Source of the DNA: Mastigias papua
Lineage: Eukaryota > Cnidaria > Scyphozoa > Rhizostomeae > Mastigiidae
Length of the DNA: 64,000 nucleotides
NCBI GenBank assembly: GCA_964019165.1
Contig: OZ025272.1
Coordinates: 7,998,493-8,062,492 of the forward strand
Direction of reading: 5' to 3'
In this document: piece by piece, positions 22,401 to 34,879 of the stretch
Layout: each line of letters starts with the position of its first letter
How positions within the stretch are numbered: the stretch's first letter is position 1
Notes under the pieces: generated by a model
The model's database searches: none
The model's input: only the letters and a program-made list of their open reading frames with translations
Told to the model about the DNA's origin: nothing
Translations under genes and position numbers: made by a program

Positions 22401-23660
22401 TTTGGGACTTTCCCATGGAGTAATCCATCGTATATTTTGTATTGAAAATTGCCTCATCATATGAAACTTTCGGGTGACCAAATACTGGTTAACTTGCAGT
22501 ATGGTTACTGAATATCCACCTTTGTCCTAGATTGGTTTCGTAGAATGATTTGGTCTGGGGCCTGGATGTCAGTATCTCTGATACATCACAGAATACTTTT
22601 CTACAGTCGACATTCAATATCTTGACCAGGGACCGCGCGGCGTTCTATAAGTGCGGAGGGAGGGGTGAAGATTAACGGCAAAGGAAATTAGAAGACTTTC
22701 TTTTTATATACATCTAAATAAATAATGCACAACTACATCTACTTAAATTCATGCCACTCATAGTGGTGAAAGACACAAGGTCATCTATTTTCCACTATTA
22801 CTAACATTTACAAATTTTCAAATTAATCTATGTATTAACACAATAAAGAGGAACAACCATTATATAGGTGTCTCTAAGGAAAAAAGTAAAAGGATTATAA
22901 GTGAAATTTTAACATAATCTCTCTTTAAGAGATAAAAAGCAAAAAAAAATAGGCAAAACTGAATTGAACCAAATGGGTTGCTGCTGCTATGTTTTTCCAT
23001 TAAAGGAACCTCTTATTACTTTGCCTATATGCGTCTCTAGCATGGAAAATCTGGGAACGAGTCAAATAGAAGCATCCTTAGAAACGGCGTATAGGCTCAG
23101 TTTCTTTTGATAACAGTTTGCTTCACAGCTGATCTCATTCTAATACTCTCCAGAGAAATACTGGACTGTACATTTGCAGTTGCCCACCAAGCATGTATGA
23201 AAGCTTCGACACAGCAGAATTCTTAAGTTCAGTGATGGTGGCCTCTTTTACTTGAAAGTCAGCATTGGATCCAAATGAAAATTCTTATCGTTCGAAGTTT
23301 GATTGAAATTAGATAGCTAAATGATAAAATTGCACATCCTTGAGGACTGAAACGGAGAGCTACAGTTTAGTACCAAGAAACACATGTCAAACATTAGTAC
23401 TCACTCTTATGGCTGGGAAGAACAGCCAGTACTCCAAAGTATCCTCTTAGAGTAGTAGGGGTAGGAGCAAATGAAGGGAATAGAAGGATTCCTGGCAGCA
23501 ACATGGCCCCTCATGGCTCCCTTCGAAATACCCTTGACTTCTCCAAGACAGTTGGAAGTGCCCCTTTCAAATAAGCCGCGCTACTTTTCGAAGAAGCGCT
23601 GCATGTCTCTGTTATTCAAAAAAGTCGTTAGTGGTGACTAACACAAAAATGAAATTTGTG
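19473..23660. other. intergenic, no gene recognised
   Basis: About 4.2 kb with only short open frames, of chance length. A minus-strand 109-codon frame at 21511-21840 has no recognised similarity. G-rich (19690-19710) and C-rich (20800-20811) runs are present. No RNA gene was seen. Confidence 0.4.
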
Positions 23661-23782
<122 letters not shown>

Positions 23783-23784
23783 AT

Positions 23785-24593
<809 letters not shown>

Positions 24594-24601
<8 letters not shown>

Positions 24602-24645
24602 CCTGACGAACCCGCTTGAACGGGTGAAACTTGTCGCAAGAAAAA
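24594..24645 (+). ncRNA. hammerhead-ribozyme-like motif with intact stem II
   Basis: Core CTGACGA (24603-24609); stem II of 5 perfect pairs ACCCG/CGGGT with loop cttgaa; core GAAA (24626-24629); a minimal stem III from aCttGt; cleavage triplet GTC at 24633-24635. Stem I is closed by GC/GC next to the core, then an internal loop and TTTT/AAAA. The order is type I topology, as described for Penelope-like elements. The minimal stem III would favour a dimer. This is the most convincing core in the window. Confidence 0.72.
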
Positions 24646-24717
24646 CTGGTTATCACGGAATCAGAGTCATTTCTTTGGTTTCTCCTATCTCTAACTGTGC
24701 ACAGATTAAACCCCTAG

Positions 24718-24849
<132 letters not shown>

Positions 24850-24910
24850 AAAAGTCTGTTGGTACTACAGAACTTCACTACAGCACGAAAAAGCGGTACC
24901 ATGTTTTAAC

Positions 24911-24953
24911 CATACTGAAAAGCTTTTTTTCGTCCGACACTCGTCAGAGTATG
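24911..24953 (-). ncRNA. hammerhead-ribozyme-like motif, left arm
   Basis: Exact minus-strand counterpart of the right-arm motif: AGTATG at 24948-24953, TCGTCAG (core complement) at 24941-24947, CATACT at 24911-24916. A transcript through the whole fold-back would carry only one of the two in sense, and the other would be sequestered by arm pairing. Confidence 0.7.
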
Positions 24954-25167
24954 AAACGTCGGATAGCGACCGAAAGGTGAACCGAAATTTATAGCCAGAT
25001 ATGCGGGTACACGTGATATGATGAATAATGTGCCCAGCTAGCCGTATGATTGGCCACTTGGCACCTATTCACCATTGCTTACTGGAAGAGTCCAAGTGAG
25101 AAAATGAACTCTTTTTGCTTACACAAGATTGGGTTTTGAGTCTTTATGTAAACTGATTCCAAAACAC

Positions 25168-25389
25168 TTAAATGAAAGGACGATCTTGCTTGCCCAATGA
25201 TCCGAAAATTATCGTCTGAATATGTTCTGGGTTTTTAATGAGATGTTGTCCTATGGCTGAATCACTTTTCATTTTAGAATTAGAGTTTTTTTTATCAGGA
25301 AGAAAAACACTATAATAAGGGAACAGCCACCTCGTACGTGTAAAAACTCTAATTCTAAAATGAAAAGTGATTCGGCCATAGGACAACAT
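25168..25389 (-). pseudogene. Penelope-like C-terminus, left arm, frameshifted
   Basis: Minus-strand copy of the coding end in the right arm. It reads SDSAIGQHLIKNPE and then loses frame at a 10-bp deletion relative to the right arm. The recorded frame begins in the spacer/right arm. Confidence 0.7.
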
Positions 25390-25563
25390 CTCATTAAAAA
25401 CCCAGAATGCGCCAAAACATATTCAGACGATAATTTTCGGATCATTGGGCAAGCAAGATCGTCCTTTCATTTAAGTGTTTTGGAATCAGTTTACATAAAG
25501 ACTCAAAACCCAATCTTGTGTAAGCAAAAAGAGTTCATTTTCTCACTTGGACTCTTCCAGTAA
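25342..25563 (+). pseudogene. Penelope-like protein C-terminal fragment
   Basis: Reads KSDSAIGQHLIKNPECAKTY, then QARSSFHLSVLESVYIKTQN, then LCKQKEFIFSLGLFQ and stop. This is the C-terminal part of the GIY-YIG endonuclease domain of Penelope-like elements (SAI-HL, F-I-RA-S-F-L--LE--YI, P-LC-Q). The RT domain and the catalytic GIY-YIG start are absent, so it is a fragment. Confidence 0.75.
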
Positions 25564-25684
25564 GCAATGGTGAATAGGTGCCAAGTGGCCAATCATACGG
25601 CTAGCTGGACACATTATTCATCATATCACGTGTACCCGCATATCTGGCTATAAATTTCGGTTCACCTTTCGGTCGCTATCCGAC

Positions 25685-25740
25685 GTTTCATACTCTGACG
25701 AGTGTCGGACGAAAAAAAGCTTTTCAGTATGGTTAAAACA
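25685..25740 (+). ncRNA. hammerhead-ribozyme-like motif, right arm
   Basis: Stem I strand CATACT (25689-25694); core CTGACGA (25695-25701); short stem II in GTGTCGGAC; core GAAA (25711-25714); stem III from AAAA/TTTT around AGC, also the palindrome AAAAGCTTTT; H17 C at 25725; stem I strand AGTATG (25726-25731), perfectly complementary to CATACT. Outer GTTT/AAAC can extend stem I beyond an internal loop. Stem II has only two clear pairs, so monomer activity may be weak. Confidence 0.7.
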
Positions 25741-25793
25741 TGGTACCGCTTTTTCGTGCTGTAGTGAAGTTCTGTAGTACCAACAGACTTTTT

Positions 25794-27180
25794 TCATGTA
25801 TATATGTAAATATATATATATATATATATATTACTTACATATAATTATTACTTCCAGTTTTCGTGACAGGAGTGTTGTCTGCAAAAAGTGAGCAAAAGAA
25901 ACCATTTTGCAGCTCAGTTTATTCCACATTCTATCCATCAAGAGGAATGTTCATGTTACAAGGAATCCGCTGAAAGCATCGTTACTTTTGCCATTTCTTA
26001 ATCATATGTGCTCTTTGGTTTATTGAATTTGCCAATGCTGCATTATTAATTGAATGCAATTAAAGTTAGTCAGTAGCTGAGTCAAGGGGGCCGGGGGCCA
26101 TGACCCCAAACAATAAGTGGTCATCCTGATTTTACCATGCTCTATTGAGCCCTCAAGCAACATGCTAGATCCGTCTATTGAAACTAAAAGCATCAAGCAG
26201 CAATTGATAGGTAGCAGTTTTGGTAATAGGTATAACAGTTATTGTGCAACGTTGTGCCCCAAAGACCACTGATCTCGTCAACTTTGTTGTGATGTGAATT
26301 GGTGCTCAAAGATGGTAGAGTATATGTTTTATTTTATCGTTGATTTCGTCATGTTCAGTAACGTTCTCTGTTCCCATTTGTTCCATTTATGTTGTCTGGC
26401 CATCAACATTTTAGGTCATTACATCATCCATCCCCCCCCCCTAGATACTATGATCATATTGCTTGTCCGTGGCGTGTAGTCTAATCTTAGTACACTGTTA
26501 TTTGTTATGTACGTGTTACCAACGATTGCCCCTTAGCTCCACTGTATGTTATGTTATATTTTATAGTTACCCAGTTGCACCATGTGCCTCTTACAAATAT
26601 AGCGTGTAATGTTCTTTGTAGTCTGTCGTTATGTGAAGTAGTCGCTAGCAGTTGTTGTGAGGTGAAGTCAAAGTCGTTAGTGTGTTGCCATTTTGGAATT
26701 TGTTGTCTGCCGTTGCCGTATTGAAAGTTGTTTGATCTTGCTGTAGTTGTTGCCGTTTTTACATAAAATTAGAGAAATTTATCGCTACAAAGGAACCTGT
26801 TTACTTTTGTCATTTATTTCTGTTATATTTGTTACCCCAGTAAAATCCAGTTATCTAGACATCTCGATCTTCCTACAAAATATATATGAAGACATGGGAC
26901 CAAAAGAATCAGTTACAAACGCTGATACTATTCTTCCAAAATTTCTTAGTATGATACAGCTAGACAAAATACAAAGAAAACAATGATGTTTTTAAATTTG
27001 CAAGACATATTGCGGATAAACAATATCCATCTTCAGTTGCAAAGTATAGAATGCGAATTAAATCTCAAGAACGTAAAGAAGTATATACATTGGAAAAAAT
27101 AAAACAGAACACATACCGTCATGAAAGTAAAAGGGTTGGTTAGAGGCTTAGCGAAATTTCAATATGCTGAACCTGGTTAT
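25794..27180. other. unassigned
   Basis: Begins with a short TA array (25803-25831). The rest has a C-rich run (26431-26441), a palindromic ggggccgggggccatgaccc near 26086, and no recognised coding sequence. Confidence 0.35.
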
Positions 27181-27189
27181 TTTACATAG

Positions 27190-28125
27190 TCTTTTCCTAC
27201 GAAATATGTAAATCTTCTTTAAATTCTAATTGACAGTGGGAGCTTACTGAATCGGATATTCTGAAACAGCTATCATTGCAAGCAATTCTGCACTTATCAG
27301 AGCCCTCTAAATGCATTAAAATGTGCTAATTTTTAACAGTGACCGGATGATCATGTATTCTAGTTGACAAGTGTCAGCTTGTTTTATACGCGGACACAAT
27401 ATGTGGAATTACATTCCGCACAAGTAAGCTTATAATTAGCATTTGAGTGGAGGGAACTGGGCACAGAGTCTTTAATGTTTATAAAGTTTTTAATTTTACA
27501 AGAAAAGAATACTAGTTTAATATCAAGACATTTGCAATTCTGTTTGACTAATGTGCGCACCCTTACGTTGTACGAAGTTGGACTAGACAAGATATGGCAG
27601 CTTAAAATAGAGAATACAAATACCATTAGATGATGTAGAATCGGCAGAAAGTTTAGTGGAATTGTTAACACTATCAAGATACGTTTTAACAAGCTTATTT
27701 ATTGCTCCTTCTCCTTCAGGACACTGATTCTTGAAAATACAATATGAGAAAGTTTTTTCACTTACTCACTGAATACAGGAAGAGTATTATGAATTTTACA
27801 GGCTCTAACCAATAGAGTACGGGTAAGGCTGAGCTTGTAAGAAAATGAAGTGAAACAGGAAAGATTGGCAAGCAACCCAGTAAAAGTAGGTTTGCAATAA
27901 ACCGATGTGATCAGACGTGAAGGATTTTTATTGTTAATGCAAACACCAAGAAGCGCCAAAGTCTTGTTCGGCTCTTCTTCCATAGTAAACTTAATACCAG
28001 GGTGCTGTGAGTCAAGGAATTCAAAGAAAGTAAAGCTTCATGCTCAATGTTAAAAGGACAAAAGTATCATCAGCAAAAGTACATAATAAACCGCTAAAAT
28101 ACTTAAATTGAGTCATAAATCAGCT
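27190..28125 (-). pseudogene. Penelope-like RT and GIY-YIG endonuclease remnant
   Basis: Minus-strand fragments in shifting frames follow Penelope-like order: FADDTFVL (RT catalytic motif C, near 28060); QHPGIKFTMEEEPNK and SRLITSVYCKPTFTGLLANL (thumb region); then CKIKNFINIKDSVPSSLHSN and CAECNSTYC (start of the GIY-YIG domain, where CxxCxxxYIG is usual, here YCV); then HLSTRIHDH and CFRI towards 27200. At least three frame breaks make it non-functional. It differs from the fold-back lineage at 24.85 kb and no hammerhead was found beside it. Confidence 0.85.
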
Positions 28126-29022
28126 TATAGACTATGAAGACATATGGCATATGAATTGTGTACTATCCTAGTAGCAAATGTTTTATTGAGGGTTTCCATT
28201 GAAACTTACTATGTCTATAGTATCCTGTCGTAGCATTTAATAATTACTGTGTTTATATTACTAATTATGCAGTTAAATTTATGGATCTATTTGGAGCTTT
28301 TGCATTACCATGTGGGCAAGCGATGTCTAAATTATGAACTTTAGGGCTAAATTTTGAGCCAGGCTCCTTGTTAAATAGGAATGTAGAACAAATTCTTCTA
28401 ACAATCAAAACTTTCATGAAATCTTCCATGCTTTAACTACTAACTTCGAACCACTTTACTTAAGACAATATCCAATTCTTTCAGCTCTATCACGAAAAAT
28501 TTTTTCTCTGTTTGTTTTGTCTTTTACTCCTCTGGCTTCTTCTTTGGTTGTATTGATTTCGAATTGGAAAATGGTGACAAAAAACTTTCATTAAGCTGTA
28601 TATCGCTTAAGGAGATAGGATAACTTGCTATAATTGTAGACTTTCATGCTTATTTGCACCATCAGACAAGTGTGCATCTATCACCTTGGTATTCGTTCGA
28701 ATACTTTCTCCTAGTATAGCAGACTATTTTAATTATTCCAAGAGATGGGAGAAGCTCCAGAGGCGTTCTTGGCCAGGAGCTGTTTCTTATAAAGGGTAGT
28801 AAGTTCATAAAGGGAAAATACAGCATTTTAATCCATCTAATCCATCTTCCAATTATTAACTTCCATTAGATGCCAAGGGATACCCACTTAGCATTAAACA
28901 ATATGAAATCGTTGTACGCCTCTAATTTTCAAAGAAGTAGTTCTGAAGTAGTTATTTTGCAATCAGGTGTAAATGAATTTAGCAGTAGCAAGACACTGTA
29001 GTATTAAGTAGACAGAAAACAT
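28126..29022. other. unassigned
   Basis: May contain the more N-terminal, unrecognisable part of the Penelope-like remnant (minus strand). Nothing else seen. Confidence 0.3.
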
Positions 29023-31457
29023 CAATTTCCAAAAATTTCGGACGACTTAATTTCGGACGTTTAATTTTGGATAAACGTTTTCGGACCTAAATTGGAGGAT
29101 TTCGGACTATTTCAGATAAAAATTTCGGACAAAAGCAAATGGAATCAAGAAATTTCTTAAAACAGCCTAAACTCAACATCATGGTTCTAATTTGCATCTC
29201 GATTATCTTCATCTGAAGTAAGATCGGGGAATGGGTAAGATCATCTTCATCAAAGTAAAGTAAATAGCAGCAACAACAACAATGGGTCCTCTGGCTCAGC
29301 TTTAATTGCGTTATTTATTCCACATATGTCGAGTTTTCATTAGATATTGTTGTTCCAAAGCTTCTTTGTGAACCATGGGCTGAATCTATTAGGAGGTGCA
29401 ACGAAGTAGAATGCAATGGACTGTTTTTCTTTCATATATCAGTTGCATTGGAAAAGGTATGCTCGATGTCATCACTGTGAATATAGTAACTATGCTGTGA
29501 ATATGTTCGCTATGTGTTTCATCTTTTCCTTACTAATGAGAGGAACACTCTTTGCTTCACTTTTGTGCAGTGTACGACTTGGAGAGCCAACATGCAAAAC
29601 TTTATTCTCCCTCGTATTTTCATTATGGGTTTATTGATTCAGCCTTGCAATTCAATGGGAGATTAGGAAGAAATGATATTTCAACTTGCTGGAATATTTT
29701 CTATAAAATTTTCATTATATTTAACAGGCATATGTCTCGAAACATGAGATATCTTAGGATGGCAATTTCGAAAAAGTCAATAGCAGATTACTCGACAGCT
29801 TCATTCTGAACTTTCTATTCCTTACTCAATGAGTAATTCATCTAGAGAAGAATCTCACAAAATTCCTATACCATTCATCATATTCCACATAACATTTGCG
29901 AGTATAGTCAACATATTTCATTGAATAATCGAATGGAACAGCTAGAAGCCGTTCAATATTCGGCTGCGTTGGCAGTATCTGGAGCATGTAGAGGTACATC
30001 ACGCGAGAAGCTCTATGATGAACTGCAGTGTGAATCGCTCAACCTCCGTAGATGGAGTAGACGTCCGGTTCTGTTTTACAAGATTTTTAATACCTTGACA
30101 CCAGATCATACAAGAATATCAATTCCACCAACACTAGGACTGTTTTACGCTCTTAGCAAACACAATATAGTAGAGCAAATATGTGGAAGGACTGCAAGTT
30201 ATGAAGCACGTTTCTACCCCAATTGCCTATCTGAGTTGAACAAACTTGATCCTGAAGTTAGACTGTCACCTACAATAAGCGCATTCATGAATAAAGTATC
30301 ATCACTTATCCGCCCCACAGCTAAATCAATCTATAGTTTTCATGATCCAAAAGGTCTAGCAATCCCTACGCAATTACGTGAGGGCCTCAGCATACTTAAT
30401 TTCCTTAAGCTTAGGCATAATTTTCAGGATGCAATAATTCCGATGTGCTTAATAAATGATGGCATCGAGGATGTGGAACACTTTTTGCTGTCCTGTCATT
30501 TGTATGATGTATTAAGACATGATCTTCTCGGCACTATCAATGCAATATTGCTTACAAAAGTCCTATCAAACATTTCAAATGGAATGTTGCTTAAAGTTCT
30601 TCTGAATGGAGACGAGAGGTTATCAATTTATTCAAATTCACAAATTATTATGGCGACCCTAACATACATCCATGCATCACAACGCTTTTGATAGATCGCT
30701 CCACTCCTCTTCGTGAACAATGAATCCCTCCCATCTTGTGTAATTTTTCGTCTATAGATTTGTGTTTTGCTTCATTTATATGTTTGTGACAGAAGTCTAT
30801 TTCAAAATGGGAGTCGGGTGAGCCCCGAAAACCAACCTAAGGCTATGCATTACTCGTGCATAACCGAACTTATGAAATTCATTACTCTGTTTCGCCTGAT
30901 ACCCATTTTAAAACTGATCTCAAGTTAAGTTAATTGTTAAATGTCATAGGTTTGTTAAATAGTTCCATACTCCCTGTGGCCTGTTTGCACTATTTTGTAT
31001 TTAAATTAATTATGAGCATAGAAAAGAAAATTCATATATGGTACAGGAGTTGCCACACTCCTCTAGGATAATGGCCGCGTGTTATAAGAATCAGAATACT
31101 GAGAGCGGGAATAGAATGATAGGACTGACAGAAATAAATTTTCTGGCGTCGGTAAAAATAGTAATGAAAACTAACAGAGCTGCTAGCAAAAATTGTGAAT
31201 TCATACTAAAGTAAAATTTGCTAGTAGATAGTTAGATAGTAATTTCATGATTGTACGAAAAATTTTCTATATTTATCTTATTAGTTTAGAAACGTTTCTC
31301 GAGTCGTAGACTACCTTTCAAAGGGCCGCATGTAGCTCGTACACCTCGATTTATCCATATCTCATATAATATAGCTGTGATAAAATTTTTCGGACGGGAA
31401 ATGTTCGGACCACCTATTTATCCGAAAATTTAACCGTCCGAAATTTTTCGGAAATAA
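29023..31457. mobile_element. inverted TTTCGGAC-repeat element enclosing a LINE end
   Basis: The left block 29023-29135 carries several TTTCGGAC phrases. The right block 31383-31457 is similar in inverted form: its reverse complement atttccgaaaaatttcggac aligns with left atttccaaaaatttcggacg, and both continue ttaa.tttcgga. Each block is also partly self-complementary. This could be one 2.4-kb element with a LINE inside it, or two separate short palindromic MITEs. No target duplication was identified. Confidence 0.5.
29846..30691 (+). pseudogene. non-LTR retrotransposon RT, C-terminal portion
   Basis: Open frame of about 280 codons. It reads LEAVQYSAALAVSGACRGTS, REKLYDELQCESLNLRRWSR, RPVLFYKIFNTLTPD, then a CLINDGIEDVEHFLLSCHLY block (CCHC-like spacing) and MATLTYIHASQRF at the end. 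This is the C-terminal part of a LINE ORF2 family seen widely in cnidarians and other invertebrates. The catalytic RT core is missing, so it is a 5'-truncated insertion, though this portion has no internal stop. The 3' UTR probably continues to about 30910. Confidence 0.85.
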
Positions 31458-32632
31458 TGTAATCACTGCAGCCAGTCTGAAAGAGAATGTTAATAGCCTG
31501 CTGACAATAAATGAGAGGAAATAAATGCGTATAGTAACACAATGCTCGAATTTTGTCGAAGGTCTTTTCGATCAAATTGAAATTCCCAATCTATAATCAT
31601 GGGAAATCGTTTGTGCCACAATGTACAATAGTTGCTCATATGACCCGCAACAGTCCAGGAATGCACGTTACTTAGCAGGTTCCCTTAATTCAAAGCGCAC
31701 AATTAGTGCCATAGTAGACACTGTTAAGTGGTCAGTATTAAAGCAGGGCACAATGAATACTGCAAGTTTCAATAGCACCTTGTCCATTAACCACTTACCA
31801 CAAGGGCTACAGACAATTTATGCGAATTTGGCAACTTAATTTTCGATTGTTTGCAGTGACAAGAATAGTGAGAATTGAAAAGTTCCTTAGGGGTATTGTC
31901 TTTAGCAACAAAAGCTCCTTAGATGATTTTGCTTTCTACATATAGGTTCCTTACAAAGCGGTTGCTTATAAAAAGCACGTAGCGCAGCTATGTACATAAA
32001 TGTCATTCATCCTTGAGAGATGTGATTTATGTTTGGTTTCTACTGCCAGCTGGTTTCTACTACTTTGAAACCTTTGATGATTTTTTGGAGTCATCATCTT
32101 CTTGGAGTATCAGTCCTCCGATTAAGATTTGTTGATTACTAAATCACCGAGTAGACCTTTAAAACGTGTTCTTTTTAGATCATGCAAGAATTGCTGTTGT
32201 TAAACCACAATTTTCAAGCAATTCAGTTCCATATTGCTCATTCACCAGATACCAGTGCTTTCTTTTGCTTGTCTTCATACTAAATCTCAGAGCGTGTTCC
32301 ATTTCTCACTGGCATTTTCAACCTGTCCTTAACATTACGACTTATGTTTTTATTCAACTTCATTGCTTGCAATTAGAGATGCAGTTGCTGTAGTAATGTG
32401 CCATGTAATTTGATAGCATGTTTCTATGCACCATTTGTAACCGCAGGTAGTGAGTTAGTTATAGTTTGTGATGCATGGAAGCAAGGTGATATATACAACA
32501 ATGTGAGTTCTTATTGATCTACAATACTATAGTTGCCATCCAACTTTTTGGTAACATTCTATTTAGCTTGGCTTCTTTATTCCCAAAATTCTTTCTCTTG
32601 CAATAATCAAGATCTTTTTTATAAATCTGAAT
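31458..32632. other. unassigned
   Basis: A gcttataaaaagcacgta phrase at 31968-31985 resembles the right end of the TAAGAA-type MITEs, but no left partner was found. No gene recognised. Confidence 0.3.
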
Positions 32633-32654
32633 TTGGAAACTTCCTCTCTTTTTC

Positions 32655-32948
32655 AATAGCTTATTACCAGATATAAATACAAAGAGGTTTGGGTAAAAAT
32701 TCACTGTCTTTTAAGGGGAGTTTCCTCTAGGACGCCTTGGACGGCATTGTCAAAAGTGAACCAACATATTTTGCATTCAAAAACAACATCAAACATTAGG
32801 CTTGGAAAAATGCACCTGCAGAATACGCCGCTAACTTTCTTGTTAATCACAGTAAAGATATCTTTTTTGTACCTAGAGGAAACTCCCCTTAAAAGACAGT
32901 GAATTTTTACCCAAACCTCTTTGTATTTATATCTGGTAATAAGCTATT
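32655..32948. mobile_element. fold-back element, 77-bp near-perfect arms
   Basis: Left arm 32655-32731 and right arm 32872-32948 are inverted copies (aatagcttattaccagatat outwards, ttttaaggggagtttcctct inwards) around a 140-bp loop. Weaker pairing extends outwards to gaatttggaaac and gtttccaatt. There is no coding sequence. The near-identity of the arms suggests recent origin or an assembly hairpin. Confidence 0.85.
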
Positions 32949-33803
32949 TTACAGGAGAGAAAGTTTCCAATTGTACTATTGTACATACCAATTGCAAATT
33001 TTTTTTGCCATCAAATTGTTAATTTATGAAATTACAAATATAATTTAAACTATCAAATCAAAAAATAAGATTTTACTTGAATTTTAGTCTTTACTATCGA
33101 CAGGTAATTTCCCTGATGAAAAACATCAATAGATTGTTCAGTTTTGCTTTTGACTATGGCTGTCAGGACCAGGTGATCGCATAGCAATATTTCTAGCAGT
33201 TTAAGACGATCATACGTTGACATGCGGTCATAAGCCGAATATTCTCGTGGATCATATGGCTTGAGCGTGGTACCCGTCGAAATTCAAATCACATGGCCTC
33301 TAAGTTTAAGCTGGTTAAATACTGCCTTCTGCATTTGCTAATTCTAAACTCTCCTTTTTCTAACCACTAAGTAGCTGTTTCAGCTTAATCATCGTAGTTA
33401 CTCGGAAAATGGTTTCTTCAATTCAAACAAAACGTGGACTCAGTGTTGGTGGGCTAAACGACTAAGCAATTCGGGAGGAACCTAGGGACTAAGCCATGTC
33501 ATGAGTGCTAGCATGTCAGAAGATAAAAAAGTGAGATGTACTGGCAAGATAAGACACTTTTACCTACGTAGATAAATACATGATTTGAAATTCTGTCAGT
33601 AAAAATAAAGTTTGTACTACTGCAATATCATAGGTAACCAAAACTTTATTTTGGTACACAGCACTTGTGTATGAAATAAATCTCCTGGAAAATACTTGGC
33701 AAATTTAAATTTCAAAGACTTATTTTATGACTTCTTTCTGAATTCCTTATGACTTCTTTCTTCTTCTTAGACCTATTTCATTCCTTTCCGTTGGGAAAAT
33801 TGG

Positions 33804-34106
33804 TCAACGAGATCTTACCATATTGACACAAATGAAGGGATGTGGGGAGGTTTCACATGCTTCTAATGATTTCAGCACCCGGTCCCAGTCGCTATTTGAC
33901 AAGTATAAAGTCGATCCTGATCTGGCTATGAACTTAGCTCTTTTGATTTCAATAATACTATTGATTGATTCAAAAATATCATAAGCACTACTGAATTTAT
34001 CTACTGTTTCTATTTTGAATGCGCCTACCACTGTATTGCAAATGAACGCTTCCCTGAGGCTTATAGGACATGTATTTACATATTTTCCTGGCGGTAAAGC
34101 CCCCAA
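33804..34106 (-). pseudogene. possible LINE ORF fragment
   Basis: A minus-strand frame of 100 codons including NTVVGAFKIETVDKFSSAYD and INSIIEIKRAKFIARS. It resembles the region after the RT domain in some LINE proteins and lies downstream, on the same strand, of the RT fragment at 34880-35071. The similarity is weak. Confidence 0.35.
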
Positions 34107-34879
34107 ACCCCCATTTTTCCTCCCGGACCCCCTTTTTTAAAACCCAAATCACCACTAAGCACTCGGTTCCATCAAATGGACACCCTCAATAAAACTTTGC
34201 ATTTACGCCTCTACCTAGTCACTGAACTCTGTCTAGTGGTTTTTCCACCGCTTGGCTAAACCACAAGTTTCACAGTTCAATATCTTCCATCAAAGCTTTT
34301 CGCTATGTTTTCCTTGGTCGTACGTTCTGTCTGCTCCAATCTGTTGGCACCCATTCTAATACTTTTCTTGCTGGCTGTGATGATGGCAGCCTCAGTATAT
34401 GCTATGCTAACGTACGCCTTCTCTTTTTCAAATGCCTACTTATAAAGATAATTATTCACTGCGCATCTTGGGGACAAAAAAGGGATATTTTGTGAAGTTA
34501 TAAGATATGTCTCTGTCCACGCCCTTTTACTCTCATCTTTAAGGTGAGTGGCACCAGTTTTTCACAAGGCTGTTTGATTGAACAGTGATTAATGATTTCT
34601 GTTGATATCGTACTAGTTACCTCAATTAAGTAACTTTTTGATACGAAAGATCATGCAAATATACGTTAAGAGTGAAATAGCATTATGAGTGCACACTTTT
34701 TCTGGCTTCAATGCACAACCATTTCATCACTGCAGATTAAATTAGGTATGCCTAATAATACATTCCCGCAGGTCTCTTTGGCCAGCACTTCACACAATCT
34801 TAGCATTCTGCACATGACTTTTATACGAAATTTTACTAATTCTCCTTAAAACGCTCCTATGGAATATATGCATTTTATT

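Larger units (their letters stand above)
24850..25793. mobile_element. Penelope-like fold-back element
   Basis: Left arm 24850-25290 and right arm 25342-25793 are inverted copies around a spacer of about 50 bp. They differ by a 10-bp deletion and a few substitutions, so the copies have diverged. From spacer outwards each arm carries the end of a Penelope-like ORF, a 3' UTR, a hammerhead motif and a terminal segment (ctgtagtgaagttctgtagt, then accaacagac). TA arrays touch or nearly touch both outer ends (24846 and about 25797). Inverted partial copies are a known feature of Penelope insertions. The element is not autonomous. Confidence 0.85.

Noticed and set aside
28060..28078. tcatcag at about 28067 as a minus-strand hammerhead core
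   Set aside because: It encodes the Penelope RT ADD motif (gctgatgat) and has no GAAA partner.
33100..33135. CTGATGA near 33114 as another hammerhead core
   Set aside because: It is followed by aaaacatcaat with no GAAA box or closing stem, so the core is absent.
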